A DNA stretch of 64,000 bases, taken from assembly GCF_913054185.1 (NCBI RefSeq), contig NZ_CAJXIV010000001.1:49330-113329 (forward strand). Direction: 5' to 3'. Made by a program: the position numbers and the translations under genes. The DNA comes from an uncultured Shimia sp. GTDB lineage: Bacteria > Pseudomonadota > Alphaproteobacteria > Rhodobacterales > Rhodobacteraceae. The notes under the pieces are model-generated. The model saw nothing but the letters and a program-made list of their open reading frames with translations. It was not told where the DNA came from and ran no database searches. How positions within the stretch are numbered: position 1 is the first letter of the stretch; each line of letters starts with the position of its first letter. Below are positions 1-8,663 of the stretch, in pieces.

Positions 1-932
1 CCAGATCCTGGGCGACGCGCCCAGATGTCCTTTTCGCCAATCACGTGACCGGCGGGCAGGTCTTTGTCAGCCACAACAGAAGCACGGGCGAAGGCGTATA
101 CGGACTCTTCGGCCTCTGTGCGTTGTTTGGGGTTGTTGGCGGCAATCCAGATTTCACGCGAACGCTCAATGATGTGACGCAGCTCGGACGGGTCCATCGA
201 ATTGATGATGTCCGGGCCTTGGCGATAGCGTGTGTCGGTGTAGTGGCGCTCCAAAATACAGGCGCCCAGGGCCACAGACGCCAAGGCCATTTCTGGACCA
301 ATGGAGTGGTCGGAGAAGCCCACCACTGCGTTCGGGAAGGCCTCTTTTAGGTCGGTCACACCGCGCAGAGAAACGATCTCCGGTGGAGATGGGTAAAGGT
401 TGGTGCATTCAAGAAGCGCATATTCCACGCCGGCCTCATCCAAGATTGCCACTGAGCGGCGCATGGTGTCGATTGTCTGCATGCCGGTTGACATAATCAC
501 CGGTTTGCCAAACGACGCGATGTGGCGGATCAGAGGCAAATTGTCAGCCTCACCAGAGCCAATTTTGAAGGCCGGCACGTCAGCTTCGGCCAGGAAATCC
601 GCTGCGCGTCGGGAAAATGGCGTGGAGATGAAGATCATGCCAAGTTCTTCGGTGTAGCGCATCAATTCCAGCTCATCTTCAGCGGACAACGCGCATCGCT
701 CCATGACCTCCCAAATCGAGACATCCGCATTAGGCGGAAAAATCTCTTTGGCTTCTTCTGTCATTTCATCGTCAACAAAGTGTGTCTGGTGCTTGACCAT
801 CTCGCAGCCAGACAGGGCCGCGAGGCGCACCATTTCTTTGGCAACAGCAAGATCGCCGCCGTGGTTGATGCCAATTTCGGCAATCACTAGGGGAGGGTGG
901 TTGGGGCCAATTTCGCGAGTGCCGATGCGCAT
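1..932 (-). CDS. N-acetylneuraminate synthase family protein (NeuB-like), 3' end cut by window
   Basis: Reads leftward from an ATG at 930-932 (MRIGTREIGPNHPPLVIAEIG) and runs open through the window edge, giving about 310 residues. The N-terminal TIM-barrel has family motifs: IAEIGINHGG near residue 17, KHQTHF, FKIGSGE and SDHSIG. These enzymes condense phosphoenolpyruvate with an N-acetyl-amino sugar to make nonulosonic (sialic-type) acids in the cytoplasm. The last visible part (ASVVADKDLPAGHVIGEKDI) begins the C-terminal SAF/antifreeze-like domain, so only roughly 40 residues should be missing compared with the usual 350. Whether the product is neuraminic, legionaminic or pseudaminic acid cannot be told here, so no symbol is given. 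Confidence 0.88.
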   Translation of the reverse strand, partial: MRIGTREIGPNHPPLVIAEIGINHGGDLAVAKEMVRLAALSGCEMVKHQTHFVDDEMTEEAKEIFPPNADVSIWEVMERCALSAEDELELMRYTEELGMIFISTPFSRRAADFLAEADVPAFKIGSGEADNLPLIRHIASFGKPVIMSTGMQTIDTMRRSVAILDEAGVEYALLECTNLYPSPPEIVSLRGVTDLKEAFPNAVVGFSDHSIGPEMALASVALGACILERHYTDTRYRQGPDIINSMDPSELRHIIERSREIWIAANNPKQRTEAEESVYAFARASVVADKDLPAGHVIGEKDIWARRPGS

Positions 933-1026
933 GACTCATCCTTTTTGTCGGTCGCCGTTTGTGACACGACAGCTATCGGTTCCAGTTCTGGCTGTAAAGT
1001 TGTGCAGGCGCGGAAACGCCACGTGA

Positions 1027-1725
1027 TCAGGCGGCAGTTTTGACCCGATTGCAACCGGCTGTTTTTGCTGCATATAGCGCGTCATCAGCCTCTTGTATTG
1101 CGACTTGGGAATCAGTGCCTCCAGAAATATGTCCAATCCCAATGCTAATAGTCACCGGGATTTTGCTGACAGATGTGCGGATTGGTGTGCGCGCCACTGT
1201 TGCGCGCATGCGTTCCGCCACTCCCTCGGCATCTTTTCGGCCAGTATTGGGCAGCAGAACAATAAACTCTTCGCAACCAAACCGCGCAACGAGGTCATCG
1301 CGACGGGTGTTGTTGATCAATCGATGCGCTGTTTCCCGCAACACAATGTCACCGACAAAATGGCCATGCGTTTCGTTGATAATGCGAAACTGATCGATAT
1401 CTATGAGGAGCACTGCAGATGAGGTTTCGATGTCAATCATCTGTAATTTATCAAAAAAACACTGCCTGGTGACGGTTGACGTCAATGCGTCGTGATCCTT
1501 GGCATGTTGCAGTTTTTGCGACAGTCGGTGCAGTTTTAAGATCATACGACCAGACAAAAGTGCTGCGATCGGTGTCAAGAGCATGGGGGTCGCAAATACA
1601 ATGGTTACATTGCTTTTACTCGGTGTCAGATCAAGCACACCAAAAGCGATCACGGCACACACACCAATGGCCATCGCGGTCCAACTGACGACAAAAACGG
1701 CAATGTGGGTATAGGAGCGGATCAT
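1027..1725 (-). CDS. membrane GGDEF-domain protein with variant GCEEF active-site motif
   Basis: 232 residues. Two hydrophobic segments (about 8-30 and 41-57) precede a short linker and a GGDEF domain (about 75-230). The catalytic signature reads GCEEF at 150-154 instead of GG(D/E)EF. RRDD at 141-144 sits exactly where the RxxD inhibitory c-di-GMP site lies in PleD-type cyclases. LLIDIDQFRIINETHGH (106-122) carries the metal- and nucleotide-binding region. Family knowledge says such proteins make cyclic di-GMP from two GTP. The Gly-to-Cys change in the substrate loop makes activity uncertain. It is a single gene, transcribed away from nothing obviously related. Confidence 0.85.
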   Translation of the reverse strand: MIRSYTHIAVFVVSWTAMAIGVCAVIAFGVLDLTPSKSNVTIVFATPMLLTPIAALLSGRMILKLHRLSQKLQHAKDHDALTSTVTRQCFFDKLQMIDIETSSAVLLIDIDQFRIINETHGHFVGDIVLRETAHRLINNTRRDDLVARFGCEEFIVLLPNTGRKDAEGVAERMRATVARTPIRTSVSKIPVTISIGIGHISGGTDSQVAIQEADDALYAAKTAGCNRVKTAA

Positions 1726-1786
1726 TTCAGACTCACAGCGAGTAGGGAGGTCCCTACAGGCTTATCTGTATCGCGCTAAAAATCCT

Positions 1787-3109
1787 TTAAGCGGTGGGGG
1801 AATTGGTGCGTCCCAAAACGAGATCTGCCCGTAAACCGCCAAGCCGGTCGCTCTGCCCCAAGCGTAGGATGCCACCATGTGCGCGCGCCACGTCTGCAGC
1901 GATTGACAGACCCAGTCCCACCCCCATGCCTTTGTTTTGATTTCGGGCAGGCTCTAATCGCGCAAATGGCTTTAACGCTTCCTCTCGTTGCTCGGGCGAA
2001 ATGCCTGGGCCGTCATCTTCTATGCGCACCCGCACATAGCGATCGGTGATCTGAACGGATACTTCGGCGCAATTGGCATAACGCACTGCATTTCCAATTA
2101 GATTTTCAATGGCCCGCCGGACAGTGACCGGCCGCAGCGCAATCATCCCATGTCCGTCAATTTCATGTAGGTCCACATTGTCGCCTGAGCGGGCAAAATC
2201 CTGCACGATGGCCTGAACCAAGGCCGCTGGATCCACCCTTTCCGTTTCGTCTTCGTAGGCGCCGCGGGCAAAACTCAAGAAGGCGTCCAACATGCGCTGC
2301 ATTTCTTCAACATCACGCTCCAGCGGCTCCCGGTCTTCGTCTTCCAGAAGCGACACCCCAAGTTTGAATCGGGTCAATGGGGTGCGTAGGTCGTGGCTGA
2401 CACCGGAAAGCAAAAGCGTGCGTTGCTCAATCTGTCGCTCGATACGGGCGCGCATGTTCAAAAAGGCATTGCCAGCAGCGCGCACCTCAACGGCCCCACC
2501 GGGCGAGTATGGCACGTTCTGTCCGCGGCCAAACGCTTCAGAAGCGGCGGCAAGCCGTTTGATGGGGCGCAGCTGGTTGCGCAAATACAGATAAGCAACA
2601 AACGTCAGAAGTGCGCCAAAAAATACCATATTTACAAATAGTTGATGTGAATTTGAGGCAGAGACCCGACGGCGATCAAACGTCACCACAAGATTGCCCT
2701 CAGGACGTTGCATATGAAGGCTAACTTGACCCTTTTGCGCCAGTTCTACAGCTGTAACGCCTGGCAGAAATTTGCGAAATTCGCGCGATATTATGAAGGC
2801 AGAAAAATCGTACCATACCCGGGTGTCATCAGATTGGATCTGCTCAACGTATTTGATTTCCATGTTTAGGATATTCAACACAACGGGCAGCGCTTCTGGC
2901 ACGTCCTGTTGATTGTCTATTCCCTCCAAAACCAACAGCACTTCGCGAGTCACTGTATGGGTCATCTGTTCAGTTACACCCTCAAAGTGGCGTGTGATTA
3001 GACCAAAGGTCACAACCACCTGTAACAACACGACCGGCAGCACTAAGATCAGCGCAGCACGACCATAGAGGCTGCGAGGCATATAGCGTTTGAGCCACTT
3101 AAAAAACAT
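1787..3109 (-). CDS. EnvZ-type sensor histidine kinase
   Basis: 440 residues from the ATG at 3107-3109; a longer frame to 3268 exists but would overlap the divergent hydrolase. Architecture: transmembrane helix about 17-38, periplasmic region about 40-155, second helix about 157-175, HAMP about 176-230, HisKA with phospho-acceptor His239 in SGVSHDLRTPLTRFK, then HATPase_c with N-box NLIGNAVRYA, G1 IEDDGPGIS and G2 GMGVGLGLSIA. This is the EnvZ/RstB-like class, which phosphorylates an OmpR-type regulator. No response regulator is encoded on either side within the window, so its partner lies elsewhere or it is an orphan. Confidence 0.88.
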   Translation of the reverse strand: MFFKWLKRYMPRSLYGRAALILVLPVVLLQVVVTFGLITRHFEGVTEQMTHTVTREVLLVLEGIDNQQDVPEALPVVLNILNMEIKYVEQIQSDDTRVWYDFSAFIISREFRKFLPGVTAVELAQKGQVSLHMQRPEGNLVVTFDRRRVSASNSHQLFVNMVFFGALLTFVAYLYLRNQLRPIKRLAAASEAFGRGQNVPYSPGGAVEVRAAGNAFLNMRARIERQIEQRTLLLSGVSHDLRTPLTRFKLGVSLLEDEDREPLERDVEEMQRMLDAFLSFARGAYEDETERVDPAALVQAIVQDFARSGDNVDLHEIDGHGMIALRPVTVRRAIENLIGNAVRYANCAEVSVQITDRYVRVRIEDDGPGISPEQREEALKPFARLEPARNQNKGMGVGLGLSIAADVARAHGGILRLGQSDRLGGLRADLVLGRTNSPTA

Positions 3110-3149
3110 GCGTACACCTTGCCATAGACAACTCTCAGAGAGGACGACC

Positions 3150-4064
3150 ATGGACGCGCAGATGATGGCTTTCAACCCCGAACCAGGGGTGGCGGTAGAG
3201 CTGGGGCCCAAGGTGCGCAGGATCCTTGCGCCAAACCCGTCGCCCATGACCTTTCGCGGGACCAACACCTATTTGATTGGCACCACCGCGCTCGCCGTGA
3301 TTGACCCCGGTCCAGACAACGCGGCGCACCTTGAGGCCATTCTGGCTGCGGTGACGCCAAATCAGCATATTTCCCACATTTGCGTCACGCACGCACATCT
3401 CGATCATTCCCCGCTGGCAGCAGCCTTATCTGATAAAACCGGCGCGCCGATCATTGGTTTTGGCGGCCCGGCAGCAGGGCGTAGTGACGTGATGCAGGCT
3501 TTGGCAGAGTCCGGCCTGGCTGGTGGCGGCGAGGGGGTGGATGCTCATTTTGCCCCCGACAAGCTGGTTGCAGACGGAGACATGATCTCGGGGCCAGATT
3601 GGTCCCTTGAGGTGATTCACACGCCAGGGCATTTTGGCAATCACATTGCGTTTGCCATGCAGGATATCTGTTTTGTTGGGGACCACGTCATGGGGTGGGC
3701 GAGTTCATTGGTCTCGCCGCCAGATGGAGACCTGACAGATTTCATGGCGTCATGTGTAAAGCTACGCGCACGGAATTGGCGGTTTTTTCACGCGGGGCAC
3801 GGCCCAGCTATCGAGTCACCGGGGGCGCGATTAGATTGGTTGATGGCGCACCGCCGTTCTCGGGAGGGTGAGATTCTTCTGGCGCTAAGGGAGGGGCCAG
3901 CATCCGCAGAGACGCTCGCCGACTTGATATACAAAGAAACGCCTGCTGCGCTGCTGCCTGCCGCTGCGCGCAATGTTTTTGCGCACCTTGTTGATTTACA
4001 AGGTAAAAGCAGGGTTTCTGCTGTTAGGGATCTGTGTGCAGATGCGGTTTTTGAACTTCAATAG
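3150..4064 (+). CDS. metallo-beta-lactamase fold hydrolase (LACTB2-like)
   Basis: 304 residues, starting at the ATG at 3150 behind a GAGAGGAC ribosome-binding site. The metal-binding THAHLDHS motif (about residue 80), HTPGHFGNH and VGDHVMGW are intact, as expected for a dinuclear zinc hydrolase. A C-terminal winged-helix region follows (about 220-300), the layout of LACTB2-like proteins. Some members of that group are endoribonucleases or thioester hydrolases, so the substrate is left open. It diverges from the EnvZ-like kinase gene across only about 40 bp, suggesting shared control but not proving it. Confidence 0.85.
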   Translation: MDAQMMAFNPEPGVAVELGPKVRRILAPNPSPMTFRGTNTYLIGTTALAVIDPGPDNAAHLEAILAAVTPNQHISHICVTHAHLDHSPLAAALSDKTGAPIIGFGGPAAGRSDVMQALAESGLAGGGEGVDAHFAPDKLVADGDMISGPDWSLEVIHTPGHFGNHIAFAMQDICFVGDHVMGWASSLVSPPDGDLTDFMASCVKLRARNWRFFHAGHGPAIESPGARLDWLMAHRRSREGEILLALREGPASAETLADLIYKETPAALLPAAARNVFAHLVDLQGKSRVSAVRDLCADAVFELQ

Positions 4065-4175
4065 AGTTTTTTGACTGAAATTCAAAAAACTTCGAAAAAG
4101 CCTCTGGACGTCCCCGAAAACCATAGTTATACCCCGCCACATCTTCAGAGACACACTCTGGCAGATACAAAATGT

Positions 4176-4250
4176 TCCGGCGTAGCTCAGCGGTAGAGCA
4201 GTTGACTGTTAATCAATTGGTCGTAGGTTCGATCCCTACCGCCGGAGCCA
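4176..4250 (+). tRNA. tRNA-Asn (GTT)
   Basis: 75-nt cloverleaf with CCA encoded. The acceptor stem TCCGGCG pairs with CGCCGGA, the anticodon loop is CTGTTAA (anticodon GTT), and the T arm is GTAGGTTCGATCCCTAC. Confidence 0.97.
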
Positions 4251-4251
4251 T

Positions 4252-4289
4252 AAAAAGCCTCTAACCTTAACGGGTTGGAGGCTTTTTTG
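4252..4289 (+). terminator. Rho-independent terminator after tRNA-Asn
   Basis: GCCTCTAACC pairs with GGTTGGAGGC around a short loop and is followed by a run of six T. Confidence 0.85.
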
Positions 4290-4290
4290 C

Positions 4291-4611
4291 TTTTGCAATG
4301 CGGTTCAAATGCCTCAGAATCAAATGATCAGAACTATATAGGTGGGCCGCATTGGCCCTCGTCGAAAATGTGCTTGGCAGGGCCAACTCCTGGAAGCTCT
4401 TGGCGGGAGAATGGCGAACGTAGAGCGGGCCTTTGACCGCCACAAAACTATATACAGTCCAACTGTTTACGCGGTATTCTCGGTCGCAGATGCCATGGCC
4501 GCTCAATTGATGCGCGCTGAAGACCGCCAGGGCACACTACGAAATTGAATTGCATGCCCCATCGAGAGATTTGGGTATTTCCCAGAAAACCACAATGAAA
4601 GCGAATTGATT
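4291..4611. other. 321-bp intergenic region after tRNA-Asn, no recognisable gene
   Basis: Short open frames exist on both strands (4342-4548 plus, 4267-4506 minus) but neither resembles a family I know and neither has a good ribosome-binding site. The stretch must hold the promoter of the PpiC-type gene. The 3' end of a tRNA is a common integration site, so a decayed insert is possible. I see no integrase motif and no repeat of the tRNA end. Confidence 0.4.
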
Positions 4612-5454
4612 ATGTCGATCTGGAAAGAACCATTTTTGCATTTTGCGTTGTTGGGTGCCGCAATATTTGGCTGGTTTTTTGTTCAGAACCCTGATGCTGG
4701 CAACCGACCTGCGGCAGATGAAATTGTGGTGTCGGAGCGGGTGTTTGAAGGGTTGGCTGCCCGTTTCTATGCCCAAATGAAGCGGGTCCCCACCCCTGAA
4801 GAAGCGCAGGTTATGGTGGACCAATTTGTCAGAGATGAAGTTCTGGTCCGTGAAGCGCAGGTGCTTGGACTGGATCAGGGCGATGGCGTTGTTCGCAATC
4901 GCCTGGTGCAAAAAATGGGCTTTCTCATTGCGTCCGCAGCGCAGTCAGCCATGCCGGCGGACGCGGTGCTGGACCAGCATTTGCAGGAGAACCCGGAGAC
5001 TTTCAAAACACCTGCATTGATCAGCTTTGAACAGATTGGATTGGAGCCTGGAGCAGATGCGGCACAGATCGAGCGTGTGTTGTCAGATCTGAACGCCGGA
5101 AACGCGACTCCAGACGAGATGTTGTCATCGTTGCTGCACAGGTCCATGTCCAAGGCAACTTGGGTGCAGGTGGACGGCAATTTTGGGCGCGGGACGTTTG
5201 CCCAGTTGGAGGCCTTACCAGTTGGTCAGTGGGGTGGGCCGGTTACATCCGGTTATGGCCTACACGCGGTCCGGGTTCTGGAATATCAACCCTCGGAGGT
5301 GCCAAGTTTGGACTTGGTGCGTGAACGGGTTCTGGCTGATTGGCGCAGCAGTTTGGCAGATGACCTGAGAAAAGCTCAAGAAGCGGCTTTGTTGCAGGCC
5401 TATCAGGTGTCGCAGCCAAGCCAAGACACGCTGCAAAGTTGGATTGGCCAATGA
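4612..5454 (+). CDS. membrane-anchored PpiC-type peptidyl-prolyl cis-trans isomerase
   Basis: 280 residues. An N-terminal membrane anchor (about 8-25) is followed by a helical chaperone-like segment with PTPEEAQVMVDQFVRDEVL near 62-80, typical of SurA/PrsA-class parvulins. A degenerate rotamase region (about 125-245) keeps GPVTSGYGLHAVRVLEYQP near its end. The protein probably assists folding in the periplasm. I chose the ATG at 4612; a TTG at 4606 would add two residues. The stop overlaps the ATG of the next gene (ATGA), so the two are very likely translationally coupled, pointing to a folding role for that membrane protein or its cargo. Confidence 0.82.
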   Translation: MSIWKEPFLHFALLGAAIFGWFFVQNPDAGNRPAADEIVVSERVFEGLAARFYAQMKRVPTPEEAQVMVDQFVRDEVLVREAQVLGLDQGDGVVRNRLVQKMGFLIASAAQSAMPADAVLDQHLQENPETFKTPALISFEQIGLEPGADAAQIERVLSDLNAGNATPDEMLSSLLHRSMSKATWVQVDGNFGRGTFAQLEALPVGQWGGPVTSGYGLHAVRVLEYQPSEVPSLDLVRERVLADWRSSLADDLRKAQEAALLQAYQVSQPSQDTLQSWIGQ

Positions 5455-6461
5455 GTTGGCTGCGGGGGCTATTGCTCACCTACAGCGCTATTTTTATGGC
5501 GTTTCAAGCGGCTGCACATGAGCTTGACCCCGGGTATCTTGATATTCGGGAGATCGAAACCAATACCTATCAAGTGTTTTGGCGAAAGCCTGACGTGCGT
5601 GGCAGGCCGATGCCAATTGAGGTGCGTCTACCGGGAAATTGTACGCCGCAGTCCGGCCCAGACACCGTGTCGGACGGAACAGCTTGGCAGTCACATTGGA
5701 TCGCAGTTTGTGACCAAGGACTGTCCGGAAAGCCGGTGACCGTGGATGGGTTGGCGTCTCAAAAAACGGATGTTCTGATACGATTGCAGGCGCTGGATGC
5801 GTCGCCCGTGACCAAACGTTTGACTGCAACGCAGACAACGTTGTTGATACCAGAGCAGCAAAGCATGCTGCAAGTTGGGTGGACCTACGGGGTCTTGGGA
5901 TTTGAGCACATTCTGGAAGGATGGGATCATCTTCTTTTTGTGTTTGCTTTGGTTCTCCTGATCCGCAGCAAGCGCCGCCTTGTCGGAGCAATCACAGCCT
6001 TCACAGTGGCGCACAGCATCACACTGGCGCTTGCGGCCTTGGGACACGTGTCGATCCCCGGTCCGCCGGTCGAGGCGATCATTGCTCTGTCTGTTGTTTT
6101 CCTGGCAATCGAAATTCTGAAGCGGGAAGAGACCAAGTTGCGGCTGTCTGAACGTGCACCCTGGATGGTGGCTTTTTCCTTTGGGCTGTTGCACGGCCTT
6201 GGATTTGCCGGTGCTTTGCAGGACATTGGCCTGCCCGAAGTCGACATCGCGATGGCGCTCCTGGCCTTCAATCTGGGTGTTGAGGCCGGACAGCTGGCCT
6301 TTGTTGGCGTGGTTTTGGCGGCGGGGTATGTGCTCAAGACAGTGCTTGCCGGGCTGAATGTTTTGTCGGTGAAGCTGGTAACCTCTGCCAATTTGGCTGC
6401 CGGTTATGCCATTGGCACTGTTGCGACATTCTGGGTGGCGGAACGAATTTATGGGTTCTAA
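5451..6461 (+). CDS. HupE/UreJ-family membrane protein with periplasmic N-terminal domain
   Basis: 336 residues. A signal-like N-terminus (about 1-22, ending AAAHE) leads into a soluble periplasmic domain of about 115 residues, then six predicted membrane helices (about 150-335). The membrane part carries FEHILEGWDHLLF, which is the HX5DH metal motif of HupE/UreJ proteins, and FGLLHGLGFAG, their HG motif. Characterised relatives are nickel or cobalt permeases. This long two-domain form is usually annotated HupE/UreJ_2 and its cargo is not established. Four-base overlap with the upstream PpiC-type gene and a 9-codon-scale overlap arrangement with the following gene indicate one transcript. Confidence 0.85.
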   Translation: MSWLRGLLLTYSAIFMAFQAAAHELDPGYLDIREIETNTYQVFWRKPDVRGRPMPIEVRLPGNCTPQSGPDTVSDGTAWQSHWIAVCDQGLSGKPVTVDGLASQKTDVLIRLQALDASPVTKRLTATQTTLLIPEQQSMLQVGWTYGVLGFEHILEGWDHLLFVFALVLLIRSKRRLVGAITAFTVAHSITLALAALGHVSIPGPPVEAIIALSVVFLAIEILKREETKLRLSERAPWMVAFSFGLLHGLGFAGALQDIGLPEVDIAMALLAFNLGVEAGQLAFVGVVLAAGYVLKTVLAGLNVLSVKLVTSANLAAGYAIGTVATFWVAERIYGF

Positions 6462-7488
6462 TGCGCATTTGTTGCCACGGTTAAGGCGTGCCACATTGAC
6501 GGCTGCATGCATGCTGATGTTAGCGACGCCAGCGCAGCCATGTGCTTTCCACGGTTATCAGCCAAAGGCCACTTTGGTGCAGCGGCTCTTGGAGGCTGAC
6601 ACTATTGTCTTGGCGCGCCCCAGTGCAACCAATCCGTTTCGTTTTGAAATCATGCAGTACCTGCGCGGTGTCCAGAACGTCGTCCCTCCGCCATTTTTGG
6701 TCGACAGCACCACTCGTCGATTGATGCGGCTAACACCGCGAAGCCAAATCTTGTTTGCGCGCAGTGCGGAAACCGGGGATTGGCATCGATTGGCCACTGT
6801 AGATTCTGAGTTCGATCCGTTGTTGCAGGATATTCTGCAGTCATTACCGAAGTGGCGGGACAATGACCCATCACGCGCGATCTTTTTCGCCAAACTATTG
6901 TGGCATAAGAGCTCTAGAGTTCGTGAGATTGCCCTGCGTGAGCTAGACTTGGCAACCTATGCCACTCTGCAATCGCTTGAGTTAGAAGTGGATCCCAAAC
7001 GTTTGCGCGCGGGTCTCGATGTGCTGACGGAGATGGATTTGCGCGCAATCCGCATCCTTCTCTTGGGATTCAGTGCGCAAGATCCGGAACTCAGTAGGTT
7101 CCTACAACTCCGTGTCACGCAAAGCGCAAAGAATGACGGCGACATGCTAGGCGCCTATGCGCTGAGCCTGGTCGAGCTAGACGGGCAGGGTGCTGTCCAT
7201 TGGTTGGCGGAGGTCCATCTGAATAATCGAGCCTACACCTACAACACCCGCAGCGCGTTGGTGCAGGCTTTTGCAATGCATTTTCAATCCGGCGACGTAG
7301 CAACTCGCGCTCTGATCTCTGAAACCTTGTCTGCGCTTGTGCTGTTTGATGTCGATTTGGCCTATATCGTGACCCTGCAATTTGGGGCTTTGGCTCCGGA
7401 GGCTAGCAACGAGGACATTGATGAGATGGGCGAAGACGACACTTTGGCCGCCTTGCGTTTTTTGGCGCTGGAAACCCAATCAGACTAA
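6451..7488 (+). CDS. secreted hypothetical protein, helical-repeat-like
   Basis: 345 residues from the ATG at 6451, which lies inside the end of the HupE-like gene (stop 6459-6461). The start is supported by a plausible signal peptide: an Arg-rich n-region (PRLRRATL), a hydrophobic core and a TPAQPC cleavage zone near residue 31. Residues 35-110 form a beta-rich part. Residues 125-340 are strongly helical with repeated acidic and Leu pairs, compatible with HEAT-like repeats (for example VREIALRELD, IRILLLGFSAQDPELSRFL). I do not recognise a named family. Overlap with the HupE-like gene links it to that operon, so an envelope role beside the PpiC-type chaperone is inferred. Confidence 0.72.
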   Translation: MGSNAHLLPRLRRATLTAACMLMLATPAQPCAFHGYQPKATLVQRLLEADTIVLARPSATNPFRFEIMQYLRGVQNVVPPPFLVDSTTRRLMRLTPRSQILFARSAETGDWHRLATVDSEFDPLLQDILQSLPKWRDNDPSRAIFFAKLLWHKSSRVREIALRELDLATYATLQSLELEVDPKRLRAGLDVLTEMDLRAIRILLLGFSAQDPELSRFLQLRVTQSAKNDGDMLGAYALSLVELDGQGAVHWLAEVHLNNRAYTYNTRSALVQAFAMHFQSGDVATRALISETLSALVLFDVDLAYIVTLQFGALAPEASNEDIDEMGEDDTLAALRFLALETQSD

Positions 7489-7535
7489 CTGAGGCGCTTG
7501 GGTTTATGGTGGAAATTAGGCCTACTTAGAAACCC

Positions 7536-8663
7536 TTATAGAGCCGGGTTAATGTAGTTCACGATCGAAGTCATGCGGATCATGACCTTGCGAATGACAT
7601 GTGTGGCCTGAACGTTATTGGTATATATGGCAAAAGTGCCTGCGGCACCCGGTGGCAGTTTTGCCGCCATTTCAGAATTGTCCAAGCGAACACGTATGAG
7701 AAACGGATCAGCACGGGTTTGCCCGCCAGCAAGTACATTTCCAGACACGTCCGCTTGGCCTTGCGAGGAGATGTCCAGCAAGGTTTCGACAGTGCCGGTC
7801 AATATCTGACCCGGCATGGTTTTGAACGCCATTTCAACGGGATGCCCAACTTCGATGTGGCGGCGGTAGATTTGGTGCACTTCTGCGACGTAGACCTTCT
7901 CACTTGTGTCCACAAACGCCATTGAAGGAGCCAAGGGCAAACTGGTCACCCTTTGACCAACTGCCAGGGCAAGGTTGGTAACATAGCCATTTGATGGCGC
8001 TCTGACGGAGGTTTCCTTAAGATTCCATTCGGCCTGACGCAGGTTGGCCTCTGCTTCCGCGACTTTGGCGATAGTCCCGTCTTCTGTGATGGCGCTCAAC
8101 TCTGTCAGCGAGCGGACAACGGTTGCTTCCGCTTGTTGAACAGCGCCTATTGCCGCATCCAGCTCAGACTGTCGTTGTTGCAAGCGTTGTTCCGCGATGG
8201 TCCCGCTTTTGACCAGCTCCGCATCATCGTCGTAGAACCGCTGCGCCAGAACGCGACGCGCCTCAGCTTGTGACAGCTGCGCCTTGGCCGCGTCCAAGTT
8301 GGCTTGATCCTGCATTGCCTGCGCCGTAACCCGTGCCAAAGAAGCCTTGGCCAAGCTCACCGATATTTCATAGGGTTCAGGATCAATTTCAAAAAGCACA
8401 TCCCCTTCGGAAAGTGGGGTGTTGGGTTGAACGGGCACGCGCACCACTTCACCGTTTACGTTTGGAATAACTTCGACAACACGGGTCATCACGCGGATAG
8501 GCCCGGACGGCGCGCCCCACTGCATGGGGATGAACAGGAAGATGAACAACACCACAACCCAAACCACAGTCGACAGCCATGTCATTTTTGTATTGGGTAG
8601 AATTTTGATTTTGATGAGCGCGAATAGAACGGCGATATAAGCAAGAGTGAGGAAAACAATCAT
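7536..8663 (-). CDS. HlyD-family membrane fusion protein (YiaV-like)
   Basis: 375 residues. Two close hydrophobic segments (about 1-20 and 28-46) are followed by a biotinyl-lipoyl half motif (about 60-95, VIPNVNGEVVRV), a long coiled-coil hairpin (about 100-215, Ala/Gln/Glu-rich), the second lipoyl half (ETSVRAPSNGYVTNLAL) and a beta-barrel region. This is the periplasmic adaptor architecture of efflux systems, but no ABC or RND pump is adjacent. Its ATG overlaps the stop of the upstream DUF3302 gene by four bases, the same pairing as E. coli yiaW-yiaV. The transport substrate is unknown. Confidence 0.85.
   Translation of the reverse strand: MIVFLTLAYIAVLFALIKIKILPNTKMTWLSTVVWVVVLFIFLFIPMQWGAPSGPIRVMTRVVEVIPNVNGEVVRVPVQPNTPLSEGDVLFEIDPEPYEISVSLAKASLARVTAQAMQDQANLDAAKAQLSQAEARRVLAQRFYDDDAELVKSGTIAEQRLQQRQSELDAAIGAVQQAEATVVRSLTELSAITEDGTIAKVAEAEANLRQAEWNLKETSVRAPSNGYVTNLALAVGQRVTSLPLAPSMAFVDTSEKVYVAEVHQIYRRHIEVGHPVEMAFKTMPGQILTGTVETLLDISSQGQADVSGNVLAGGQTRADPFLIRVRLDNSEMAAKLPPGAAGTFAIYTNNVQATHVIRKVMIRMTSIVNYINPAL

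Noticed and set aside
4291..4611. Integrated element remnant next to tRNA-Asn
   Set aside because: No integrase motif, no attachment-site repeat of the tRNA end and no transposase remnant seen.
5691..6512. 273-codon minus-strand frame
   Set aside because: Antisense to the HupE/UreJ-like gene; no recognisable motif.
7500..7535. Terminator between the convergent genes at 7.5 kb
   Set aside because: Only a 6-bp GGGTTT/AAACCC pair with a 24-base loop; too weak to call.
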